From contig NZ_MVBD01000001.1 of assembly GCF_002000055.1 (NCBI RefSeq), positions 1 through 64,000 on the forward strand: a stretch of 64,000 nucleotides of DNA, read 5' to 3'. Source of the stretch: Marinicella sediminis. Lineage in GTDB: Bacteria > Pseudomonadota > Gammaproteobacteria > Xanthomonadales > Marinicellaceae. Numbering within the stretch: position 1 is the stretch's first letter; every line of letters starts with the position of its first letter. Under the pieces are notes generated by a model. It worked only from the letters and a program-made list of their open reading frames with translations. It did not search any database and was not told the origin of the DNA. This document shows positions 35,024-41,627 of the stretch, piece after piece. Position numbers and translations under genes: made by a program.

Positions 35024-36257
35024 GGTTTCGACTCCGCAGGTCATTGATGATTTCATTGATGCTGACCCCCTTGGATTTGGCCATTACCAGGGTAAAAAAC
35101 AACAGATCAGCTGCTTCCCAGCGCACGTGGTTGTGTTCGCTGGCTTCTATTAACTCAGCACATTCTTCATTTAATTTCTCAATTTGCAAGTTTTTATCGG
35201 TAAACAATTGCTGAGAAAACGATTTTTGTGAACTGTTTTGCGCTGCAGTCTGTCGTTCGGTCAATACTTCATCCAGGTAATCCAATGAGTAATTTTTGGT
35301 TTGACTGGCAAAACAGGAGTAACGATCAAAGTGGCAGGCGTGGTCGGTTTGTTCGACCAGAAACAACAAAGTATCACCATCACAATCCACATCCACTTGT
35401 GTCAGTTTCTGGGTGTTGTTGCTGGTTTCTCCTTTGGTCCATAATTGGTTTCGTGATCGGGAAAAATAGGTGCCGGTGCGGTGGGTTAATGCATGATTCA
35501 GTGATTCAGCAGAAGAATAAGCCATCATCAGTACTTTGCCTGTTTTGACATCCTGTACCACTGTTGGAATCAGGGGCAATTTGTCAAAATCAACCAGACA
35601 GCTGAATGCTTCAGTTAATGACATTTTGCCTGAATAGATGGCCATGCCGATCTGAGAATTGGCACCATGGCGATTGATCCATTGCAGATCCTCATAACTG
35701 GTGATGCCACCAGCGACCGTCACCGGGATCGGAGAAGCTTTGATGACCTCGCTGATTCGTGGTTGGTCAATGCCCTGCATCATGCCTTCTTTTTTGACCT
35801 GGGTGTACAGGAATTCGCCACAGTGTTGTGCCCAATCTGCAATGATGTCCAGTACTTTGATATCCTGGGTTTTCTTCCAGCCATGGGTGGTCAAATAATC
35901 ATCTTTGGCATCGATGGCAAAAATCAGTGCCTGGCGGGGCAATTTCTTCACCCAGTCCTGGCTGGCGGATGTGCCAAGAATGATTTTGGTGGCACCAGCT
36001 GCCAGGTAGTTTTTGGCGGTTTGCAGGTCACGAATGCCTCCACCAACCCGGCAAGGTCGTTTCCTCAATAACTGTTCAATCAGCTCCCGATTGGAGCCCT
36101 TACCCATGGCCGCATCCAGATCAATGATGGCCACTTCACCATACATGGCAAACTCGTCCAATAAATCAAACACGTCCTCGCGTTCGATGATTTTTTTATC
36201 GCCTTGTTGTAGCTGGACGGCTTTGCCGTTCATCAGGTCGATGCTCGGTATCAACAT
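35013..36257 (-). CDS. hisA-hisIE: trifunctional HisA-HisI-HisE fusion protein
   Basis: 414 residues from ATG 36257, seven bases after AGGAG; an ATG two codons earlier is too close to it. Residues 1-225 are HisA, the ProFAR isomerase (step 4): MLIPSIDLMNGKAVQLQQG, VGGGIRD, AIDAKDD. Residues 228-320 are HisI (phosphoribosyl-AMP cyclohydrolase, step 3): LIPTVVQDVKTGKVLMMAYS, YFSRSRNQLWTKGETS, DVDCDGDTLL with Cys292, and DHACH with Cys308. Residues 345-414 are HisE (pyrophosphohydrolase, step 2): NEECAELIEASEHNHVRWEAADLLFF. HisIE fusions are common; joining them to HisA is unusual. In the HisA part the loop usually reading (T)xxxxDG reads TQVKKEG, so the expected general-acid Asp is Glu157. Confidence 0.88.
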   Translation of the reverse strand: MLIPSIDLMNGKAVQLQQGDKKIIEREDVFDLLDEFAMYGEVAIIDLDAAMGKGSNRELIEQLLRKRPCRVGGGIRDLQTAKNYLAAGATKIILGTSASQDWVKKLPRQALIFAIDAKDDYLTTHGWKKTQDIKVLDIIADWAQHCGEFLYTQVKKEGMMQGIDQPRISEVIKASPIPVTVAGGITSYEDLQWINRHGANSQIGMAIYSGKMSLTEAFSCLVDFDKLPLIPTVVQDVKTGKVLMMAYSSAESLNHALTHRTGTYFSRSRNQLWTKGETSNNTQKLTQVDVDCDGDTLLFLVEQTDHACHFDRYSCFASQTKNYSLDYLDEVLTERQTAAQNSSQKSFSQQLFTDKNLQIEKLNEECAELIEASEHNHVRWEAADLLFFTLVMAKSKGVSINEIINDLRSRNHER

Positions 36258-36312
36258 ATTCATTCTCCTTTCGTGATTCTGTCTGAGGCTCATAGCGGCG
36301 TTGTGGCAGTGC

Positions 36313-36396
36313 TCGCATGATCACGTATAAAAATACGCTCACATGCTGTGCGCTGGCATGCCTTGCTCTGAACCACAGCCCGAACCACTTGTTCAA
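36313..36396. repeat. intergenic direct repeat, copy A (within his operon gap)
   Basis: A 36-nt block at 36313-36348 and a 16-nt block at 36381-36396 recur exactly 228 bp further on. The 36-nt block can fold: GCATG and CGTAT pair with ATACG and CATGC around an AAAA loop. It stands in the 359-bp gap between hisF and hisA-hisIE. Confidence 0.75.
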
Positions 36397-36540
36397 CTTT
36401 GGTTGTTGTTCATTGTCTGGCATGTCACGATCAGTGCTCGATTCACATGCCTTGCGTTGTCAAACCGGGCCTCGAATCACAGTTCAAAACCCGCATTATA
36501 TCCATTGGTTCATCTGTCAGGCTCGGCGTTGTGGTTGTAC

Positions 36541-36624
36541 TCGCATGATCACGTATAAAAATACGCTCACATGCTGCGTGCACCCACGCCTTGTCCTGAT
36601 AAACAGCTCGAACCACTTGTTCAA
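36541..36624. repeat. intergenic direct repeat, copy B (within his operon gap)
   Basis: Identical 36-nt block (36541-36576) and 16-nt block (36609-36624), with the same 68-bp internal spacing as copy A. Bases just before both copies (GGCGTTGTGG) are also shared, while the rest between has diverged. Confidence 0.75.
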
Positions 36625-36652
36625 TGTGGTTGAAGTCTGTTGTTCTTGTTCT

Positions 36653-37441
36653 TCAGGTCTTTCTGATTTTGATGTCGTTGTCAATCAGAAAGTCTTTGAT
36701 CTCGCCAACGGTGTATTCACCGCGATGAAACAAACCGGCAGCCAACACAGCATCTGCCCCGGCGTGGATTGCATCAAGAAAATCCTGTGGCCCTTTGGCG
36801 CCGCCTGAGGCAATCACCTGCACCGGAAAGTCGGCACCGAAATGTGCCAGCAAATCGGTGTCAAAACCACTGCCAGTGCCGTCTTTGTGCATTGCGGTGA
36901 GCAGGATTTCACCGGCACCCCGATCCACAATTTCTTCAATCCACTGGTGATAGTCCACATCAACGCGACGTGAACCGCCATGGGTATAAATGGCCAGTTC
37001 ACCGTTTTCTTCATGATTGACATCAACCGCCACCACAATGCTTTGGGAGCCATATTGAGTGGAAATCTGATTGATCAATTCTGGTTTTTCCACAGCCATG
37101 GTATTCAAAGTGACTTTGTCAGCTCCGGCATGAAAAAATTGATGGACATCTTTAAGGGTTTTGATGCCTCCGCCAACAGCGAATGGAATTGACAGGTGAG
37201 TGGCCACCTGATAAACCATATCCAGGGCCGATTGCTGTCCATCAACAGAGGCTTTGATGTCCAGGAAAACCAATTCATCGGCGCCTTGTTGTTCATACAT
37301 TTTGGCCAGTTCAACCGGATCACCCATATCGGTGAGCTGTTTAAAGTTGGTACCTTTGACCACCCGGCCATAAGCCACATCAAGGCAGGGAATGACCCGG
37401 GCCGTCAGGTCAGAGTTTGAGTTTGGGCTATTGACATACAT
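36653..37441 (-). CDS. hisF: imidazole glycerol phosphate synthase, cyclase subunit
   Basis: 262 residues. HisF closes the imidazole ring with ammonia from HisH (step 5). Catalytic Asp is seen in RVIPCLDVAYGRVVKG, the phosphate loops in AVGGGIKTLKDV and IASGGAKGPQDF, and the second Asp region in LLTAMHKDGTGSGFD. An N-terminal extension of about 10 residues (MYVNSPNSNS) precedes the usual start. It overlaps the hisH stop by 14 bases. The downstream gap to hisA-hisIE is 359 bp, long for one operon. Confidence 0.94.
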   Translation of the reverse strand: MYVNSPNSNSDLTARVIPCLDVAYGRVVKGTNFKQLTDMGDPVELAKMYEQQGADELVFLDIKASVDGQQSALDMVYQVATHLSIPFAVGGGIKTLKDVHQFFHAGADKVTLNTMAVEKPELINQISTQYGSQSIVVAVDVNHEENGELAIYTHGGSRRVDVDYHQWIEEIVDRGAGEILLTAMHKDGTGSGFDTDLLAHFGADFPVQVIASGGAKGPQDFLDAIHAGADAVLAAGLFHRGEYTVGEIKDFLIDNDIKIRKT

Positions 37442-38009
37442 ATTTGATCAGCTCCCTACCGAATGATCCTGATTTCTCAGGGTGAAATTGAAAACCATAC
37501 AAATTGCCTTTTTGTACCGAAGCACAAAAGGGTTGGCCATAGGTCACCTTAGAAGTGGCGAAATGACATTCTGTGATGGCAAATGAATTGACGAAATAAG
37601 CAAACTGATCTTTCAGGGACAGTTTGTATGAGTCCAGTTGTGCCCAACCGACCATGGGTGTTTTGGGATGCGGCAGTTTGTGACATCGACCAGGAAAAAA
37701 CCCCAGTCCTTTGGCTTCAGGGTCTTCGTCGCTGCCTTCAAACAGCACCTGCATACCCACACAGATGCCCACCAGGCGCCGACCGTTGCGGTACCACTCA
37801 AGGAGAAAATCCCGCCAGCCTGAATCATCGATTTGTTTCATCACATAAGCAAAACGGCCTTGTCCGGGCATCACCAACACATCAATTGAAGTGAACAACG
37901 TTTCACTGGGTTGTTTAACCACGGTCAGTTCATTACCCGCCGCTTTAATCGCCGTGTTGATGCTCAGCAGGTTGCCTGAGTCCAGATCAATGACGCCCAC
38001 CCGGCTCAT
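37428..38009 (-). CDS. hisH: imidazole glycerol phosphate synthase, glutaminase subunit
   Basis: 193 residues with the class-I glutaminase triad: Cys in GICVGMQVLFEGSDED and His-Glu in YGFQFHPEKSG. The oxyanion strand region is VMPGQGRFAYVM. HisH releases ammonia from glutamine and channels it to HisF (step 5). Start ATG 38009 overlaps the end of hisB by four bases. The spacing through hisF shows one translational unit. Confidence 0.94.
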   Translation of the reverse strand: MSRVGVIDLDSGNLLSINTAIKAAGNELTVVKQPSETLFTSIDVLVMPGQGRFAYVMKQIDDSGWRDFLLEWYRNGRRLVGICVGMQVLFEGSDEDPEAKGLGFFPGRCHKLPHPKTPMVGWAQLDSYKLSLKDQFAYFVNSFAITECHFATSKVTYGQPFCASVQKGNLYGFQFHPEKSGSFGRELIKYVCQ

Positions 38010-38578
38010 AAGACCCCCTTGGTTGAGCGTTCACCACTGACCGGTTGTAAGGCTTCTTTGAGGGCGTATGCCAGGGCTTTGAAAGCGCCTTCAACCAGGT
38101 GGTGGTTGTTGCGGAAGTATTGGTTTTTAAGGTGCAGACAGATTTTGCTGTTGATTGCCAGGGTGTAAAAAAAGTGTTCCCACATTTCGGTGTTGATGCC
38201 GCCCAGCGTGGGCTGTGAAAAGGGCAGATCAATCACCGCATAAGGCCGTCCGCACAAATCAACTGCACATTGGGTCAGGGCTTCATCCATGGGCAGCAGG
38301 CGTTGGCCGTACCGCTGATTGGGTTTGGCATCCTGCCAGGCCTGATACAAAGCCTCACCCAGACAAATCGCCACATCTTCTATGCCATGGTGGTCATCGA
38401 CCTCCAGATCTGCAGTGACTTTGAGGTTGAGGTTCCAGCCAGCATGCGAAGCCAGTTGGTCCAGCATGTGATCAAAAAAGGGCAGGCCGGTGTCTATGTC
38501 TTTGTCAGCTGGATTGCCTTTGATGTCAAGTGACAATGCAATCTGGGTTTCTTTGGTTGCTCGTGATACCTGGATCAT
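38006..38578 (-). CDS. hisB: imidazoleglycerol-phosphate dehydratase (monofunctional)
   Basis: 190 residues covering only the dehydratase domain (step 6). The two manganese-binding His clusters are visible: FFDHMLDQLASHAG with DDHHGIEDVAICLGEAL, and WEHFFYTLA with NNHHLVEGAFKALA. In enteric bacteria HisB also carries an N-terminal HAD histidinol phosphatase; here that domain is missing and a HAD domain is instead fused to HisC, just upstream. Overlaps that gene by ATGA. Confidence 0.95.
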   Translation of the reverse strand: MIQVSRATKETQIALSLDIKGNPADKDIDTGLPFFDHMLDQLASHAGWNLNLKVTADLEVDDHHGIEDVAICLGEALYQAWQDAKPNQRYGQRLLPMDEALTQCAVDLCGRPYAVIDLPFSQPTLGGINTEMWEHFFYTLAINSKICLHLKNQYFRNNHHLVEGAFKALAYALKEALQPVSGERSTKGVL

Positions 38579-40212
38579 AAGAGTGTCTCAAGTTGGTTGA
38601 TGTTTTCAAGGACCACATCGGCCCCTGCCTGAAAGAGGTTGTTTTTGGCTTGCGTGGTTTTGGCACCAATGCCGATGCAAACACACCCCGCTGCCTGGCC
38701 GGCCTGCATGTCATCGACTGTGTCACCACAATACCAGGCCCGTTCTGCTGCGGTGTCTCTCATCACCTGCAACAGCCCTTGTGGATCGGGTTTTTGTTGG
38801 CTAACGTCATCAGCACTGACCAGCTCATTGGGGTTGATGTCCAGTTGTGCTGTTCCTTGTTCGGCTTCAGCCCGCGGTCTGCCGGTCACCACCGCTGTAC
38901 GGTATGTGCTTGATTTGAACACCCGTTGGCGCATCGGGTCAAGCAGCAGGTTTTTTTCCTGACTGACCAGGCCCGGTTGTTCAGCCGTGCCCAGGTAAAT
39001 GGACTGAAAGGTACTGACCACTGTGTCAAAATCCACCGCATTACCGGTTTGTTTGATCAGTTCGGCACAGAGCACCCAGTCATTGTTGAAGCCACCCTTT
39101 GCGCGCACCTTTTCGATGTCTTGTTGGGTGACCTGTTGTGGGGTCAAAGTCGCGACCGTTTGTCTGATGCATTCATCATAGCTGGCGGTGGTGTCGATCA
39201 ACACCCCGTCCATGTCAAAAGCCAGCAGTTGCGGATCAAGAATTAACTGTAATGCATTCATCAGTGCTGTCGTGTTTTCTGGAATGGTCAGCCGCACGGC
39301 ATTGGGCAGGTCAGCCAATTCAGTTTTGATCTGTATGCCTGATTTTTTCATCACCCGGTCAAACAGTATTTTTTGTCGGGGGTTGGTTTGAAACAACAAA
39401 AAATTGCCCCTGCTGGGAAAAGGCTGCAGGCCATTTTTGTCAAGAAATTGAGCAATCTGGGTGCGGTTTTCTGCAATGCGCTGGCAATATACGCTGACCT
39501 CATCCCTGGCCTGCCAGGCTGCTGTGGCCAGTTGTAAGTTGGCACGTGACACATTAAATGGCATGGCCAGTCGCCTGAATTCAGCAATCAGCTCCGGTTG
39601 GCCAAAGACATAGCCAATCCGTGCGCCGGCCAGGCCAAAGGCCTTGGAAAAAGTTCTCAGGGTTACCAGGTTCTGATGGGCTGCATAATCGATGCCTTCA
39701 CCCTCATTGGCAAATTCAACATAGGCCTCATCAAGAAAAACCTTTGCGCCCACCTGACTGGCGGCTTTGATCAGCTCCAGCAGCCGACCGGACTCCAGGA
39801 ATTCGCCCGTGGGGTTGTTGGGACGGGTGAGGATCACCCATTGATTCGGTTTCATGGCTGCGGTAATGGCTTGTGTATCGATCGACAAGTCTTCATTGGC
39901 TGGCACAAAAATGGTGTCATTCTGCCAGATCTTTTGGTTATGGGTATATTGGCTGAAACAAGGCTCAGGCACCAGCAGTGACTGATCAGTGAGCTTACAT
40001 AATTTGTACAGCAGTTCGATGCTTTCATCACCACCATTGGTCAGCAGTACAGCAGATGGTGGCAACTGCAGGTCGGTGGCCAGTTGTTGTTCCAGCGCTG
40101 TACGGTCCGGGTAGCGCCACAGCTCATCGCTGTTCAAAGCAAAGGCTGACAACCAGGCGGGTGTGGAATCAGCCCGCTCGTTGAAATCCAGTTTGAGTGA
40201 CACGTCTTTCAT
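38575..40212 (-). CDS. hisC: HisC fused to a HAD-family phosphatase
   Basis: 545 residues in one frame. Residues 1-325 form histidinol-phosphate aminotransferase (step 7): DEAYVEF at 161, TFSKAFGLAGARIGY with PLP Lys190, TRPNNPTGEFL. Residues 328-545 form a HAD subfamily IA phosphatase: DMDGVLIDT (D333, D335), VVTGRP (T443), KPDP (K474), GDTVDD (497-501). The natural reading is a histidinol-phosphate phosphatase (step 8), so the enzyme would do two consecutive steps. No other candidate for step 8 was seen in the operon. The phosphatase substrate is inferred. The C-terminal stop overlaps hisB (ATGA). Confidence 0.85.
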   Translation of the reverse strand: MKDVSLKLDFNERADSTPAWLSAFALNSDELWRYPDRTALEQQLATDLQLPPSAVLLTNGGDESIELLYKLCKLTDQSLLVPEPCFSQYTHNQKIWQNDTIFVPANEDLSIDTQAITAAMKPNQWVILTRPNNPTGEFLESGRLLELIKAASQVGAKVFLDEAYVEFANEGEGIDYAAHQNLVTLRTFSKAFGLAGARIGYVFGQPELIAEFRRLAMPFNVSRANLQLATAAWQARDEVSVYCQRIAENRTQIAQFLDKNGLQPFPSRGNFLLFQTNPRQKILFDRVMKKSGIQIKTELADLPNAVRLTIPENTTALMNALQLILDPQLLAFDMDGVLIDTTASYDECIRQTVATLTPQQVTQQDIEKVRAKGGFNNDWVLCAELIKQTGNAVDFDTVVSTFQSIYLGTAEQPGLVSQEKNLLLDPMRQRVFKSSTYRTAVVTGRPRAEAEQGTAQLDINPNELVSADDVSQQKPDPQGLLQVMRDTAAERAWYCGDTVDDMQAGQAAGCVCIGIGAKTTQAKNNLFQAGADVVLENINQLETLL

Positions 40213-40215
40213 TGT

Positions 40216-41064
40216 TTACACCACTTTTCTGATGGGCAGCTCAAGGATGTCGGTGGCGCCGGCCTGCTTGAGTTTAGGAATCAGGTCTTTGGTCGCCATT
40301 TTGGGAATGGCGGCACGCACTGAATAGGCTTGGGAGTTGAACAGCTGGGCCACTGTTGGTGAGCGCATGGCCGGTAGCAATGCCACAATTTTTTCGATGT
40401 TTTCACTTTGGCAGTTCATTTCCAGCAACACCCTTTGACGGGCATTCATCACCCCGTTGATCAGCAGCAGCATGTCGTCAATCACGGCTTTTTTGGCAGG
40501 GTCTGCCAGGGCCGCTTTGTTGGCAAAAAACTGGGTGGCACTTTCATAAACCACATCACAGATTTTCAGACGGTTGGCTTTGATGGTGGTTCCGGTACTG
40601 GTGTTGTCAATCACCATGTCAGCATCTTCCGGGGGAAACACTTCAGTGGCACCATACGAGCGGATAAGCTGGGCATCGAAACCATTGTCATCAAGGAACT
40701 TTTGAGCCAGATTCATGTACTCCGTGGCTACAATGATTTTGCGTTGTTTCAGTGCTTCATAATCCCAGTCTTCTGGGATGCAGGCAACGATCTGTACCGG
40801 ATTGTATCCAAGGGGTTTGATGATTTCCACATCAGCACCCTGTTCAGCAATCCAATCCAACCCGGCAAAACCAATGTCGTGCTGACCTAATTCCACCAAC
40901 GAAGGGATGTTTTGACCTTTGAGCAATTTAATCTCAAAACGTTCATCGGAACAATTGGGCCGGTAATTGCGTTCACTGCCCATGATTTTGATGCCGATGT
41001 CGGACAACAGCCGGTCAATTTCAATTTGCAGTTTGCCTTTGGGAATGGCCATTTTAATTTTCAT
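40216..41064 (-). CDS. hisG: ATP phosphoribosyltransferase, long form
   Basis: 282 residues. HisG starts the pathway by joining ATP and PRPP, and is the feedback-controlled step. Landmarks: MAIPKGKLQIEIDRLLSDIG, GLDWIAEQGADVEI, the PRPP loop VIDNTSTGTTIKANRLKI, and a C-terminal ACT-like regulatory domain ending in PAMRSPTVAQLFNSQAYSVRAAIPK. The long form does not need HisZ; none was seen. It is the first structural gene of the operon and stands 47 bases after the second leader terminator, so both leaders should control it. Confidence 0.95.
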   Translation of the reverse strand: MKIKMAIPKGKLQIEIDRLLSDIGIKIMGSERNYRPNCSDERFEIKLLKGQNIPSLVELGQHDIGFAGLDWIAEQGADVEIIKPLGYNPVQIVACIPEDWDYEALKQRKIIVATEYMNLAQKFLDDNGFDAQLIRSYGATEVFPPEDADMVIDNTSTGTTIKANRLKICDVVYESATQFFANKAALADPAKKAVIDDMLLLINGVMNARQRVLLEMNCQSENIEKIVALLPAMRSPTVAQLFNSQAYSVRAAIPKMATKDLIPKLKQAGATDILELPIRKVV

Positions 41065-41110
41065 GTTTATTCTCAGTTTTTCAGTCTGTTACAGCCACAT
41101 ATCAATGGCC

Positions 41111-41140
41111 AAAAAAAACCCCGTATTTTCGACGGGGCTT
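41111..41140 (-). terminator. his attenuator 2: terminator between second leader peptide and hisG
   Basis: On the minus strand AAGCCCCGT (41140-41132) pairs with ACGGGGTTT (41124-41116), with one G-U pair and a 7-nt loop, followed by a U-run ending at 41111. The rival pairing would be GACGGCGC inside leader 2 (41173-41166) with GCCCCGTC (41138-41131), seven of eight bases. Confidence 0.8.
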
Positions 41141-41159
41141 CGTGAATTAAATGCGAACT

Positions 41160-41222
41160 TCAGCAGCGCCGTCTCCTTATGTCGGTCAAATGATGGTGGT
41201 TGGCTGTGATGTTGATGTTCAT
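41160..41222 (-). CDS. his leader peptide 2 (NHHHL; attenuator)
   Basis: A 20-codon frame from ATG 41222 to TGA 41162-41160. Codons 9-11 are CAC CAT CAT, three histidines in a row, followed by Leu; the end is four Arg and Cys. A terminator lies 20 bases downstream. The Shine-Dalgarno is poor, as often in leaders. The 13-nt CCACCATCATTTG block covering the His codons (41187-41199) is identical to that in leader 1. Translation stalling at His codons would free the antiterminator. The 20-residue size and position are as in known hisL leaders. No ORF caller would find it. Confidence 0.72.
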   Translation of the reverse strand: MNINITANHHHLTDIRRRRC

Positions 41223-41249
41223 ATAAAAGATCTGTTCGTTAAATGAAGC

Positions 41250-41281
41250 AAAAAAAAACCCCGTTTCGATGAACGGGGTTT
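41250..41281 (-). terminator. his attenuator 1: terminator after first leader peptide
   Basis: Minus strand: AAACCCCGTT (41281-41272) and AACGGGGTTT (41265-41256), a perfect 10-bp stem with a 6-nt loop and nine U. Antiterminator partner: AACGGGGT inside leader 1 (41323-41316), eight bases complementary to the 5' arm and identical to the 3' arm. Confidence 0.85.
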
Positions 41282-41308
41282 TTAAGAAAACTTTTTTTCA
41301 AACCGGCA

Positions 41309-41368
41309 CTAAGCCACCCCGTTGTCAAGCAACAAATGATGGTGGATGTGTGCGATTCGTGATGTCAT
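41309..41368 (-). CDS. hisL: his leader peptide 1 (HIHHH; attenuator)
   Basis: From ATG 41368 the frame reads MTSRIAHIHHHLLLDNGVA and stops at TAG 41311-41309. Four of five residues (HIHHH) are His. An ATG three codons earlier (41377) overlaps the -10 of the best promoter and would be upstream of its start point, so the shorter start is preferred; the transcript would then be almost leaderless. The CCACC of the His codons (41345-41341) can pair with GGTGG at 41318-41314, and that region holds the antiterminator arm. This gives the 1:2, 2:3, 3:4 folding logic of classical attenuation. Confidence 0.75.
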   Translation of the reverse strand: MTSRIAHIHHHLLLDNGVA

Positions 41369-41375
41369 GCTTGGC

Positions 41376-41404
41376 ATGTTAGTCAGGTTTATTGTTAATG
41401 TCAA
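41376..41404 (-). promoter_or_regulatory. candidate his operon promoter
   Basis: Minus strand: TTGACA (41404-41399), a perfect -35, 17-bp spacer, then TAACAT (41381-41376) as -10. It points to hisL and hisG. No other sigma-70-like pair of this quality was seen upstream. Confidence 0.6.
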
Positions 41405-41627
41405 TGCCTGATATTTAAAAAATTGAAGCTAAATTCTGTTTTTACTGTTTGCCGGGTCAGAAAAAGCAAATTGCTGTATATTCTGCTTTAACTTCGGCAG
41501 CTTTGGTTGTACTCTTTATTGCTGGGGGAATAATGAGAAGTGGTTGGTCGCAGTATGTGATTGAGCAGGCATGCTGACTGGCACAACCCAAGGATAAAAA
41601 ATACTACAAAAAAAGAGGCAATGCCAC

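Noticed and set aside
36317-36808. 163-codon frame on the + strand in the his gap
   Set aside because: It is built from the direct repeat (the same peptide appears twice) and runs into antisense hisF. It is a by-product of the repeat.
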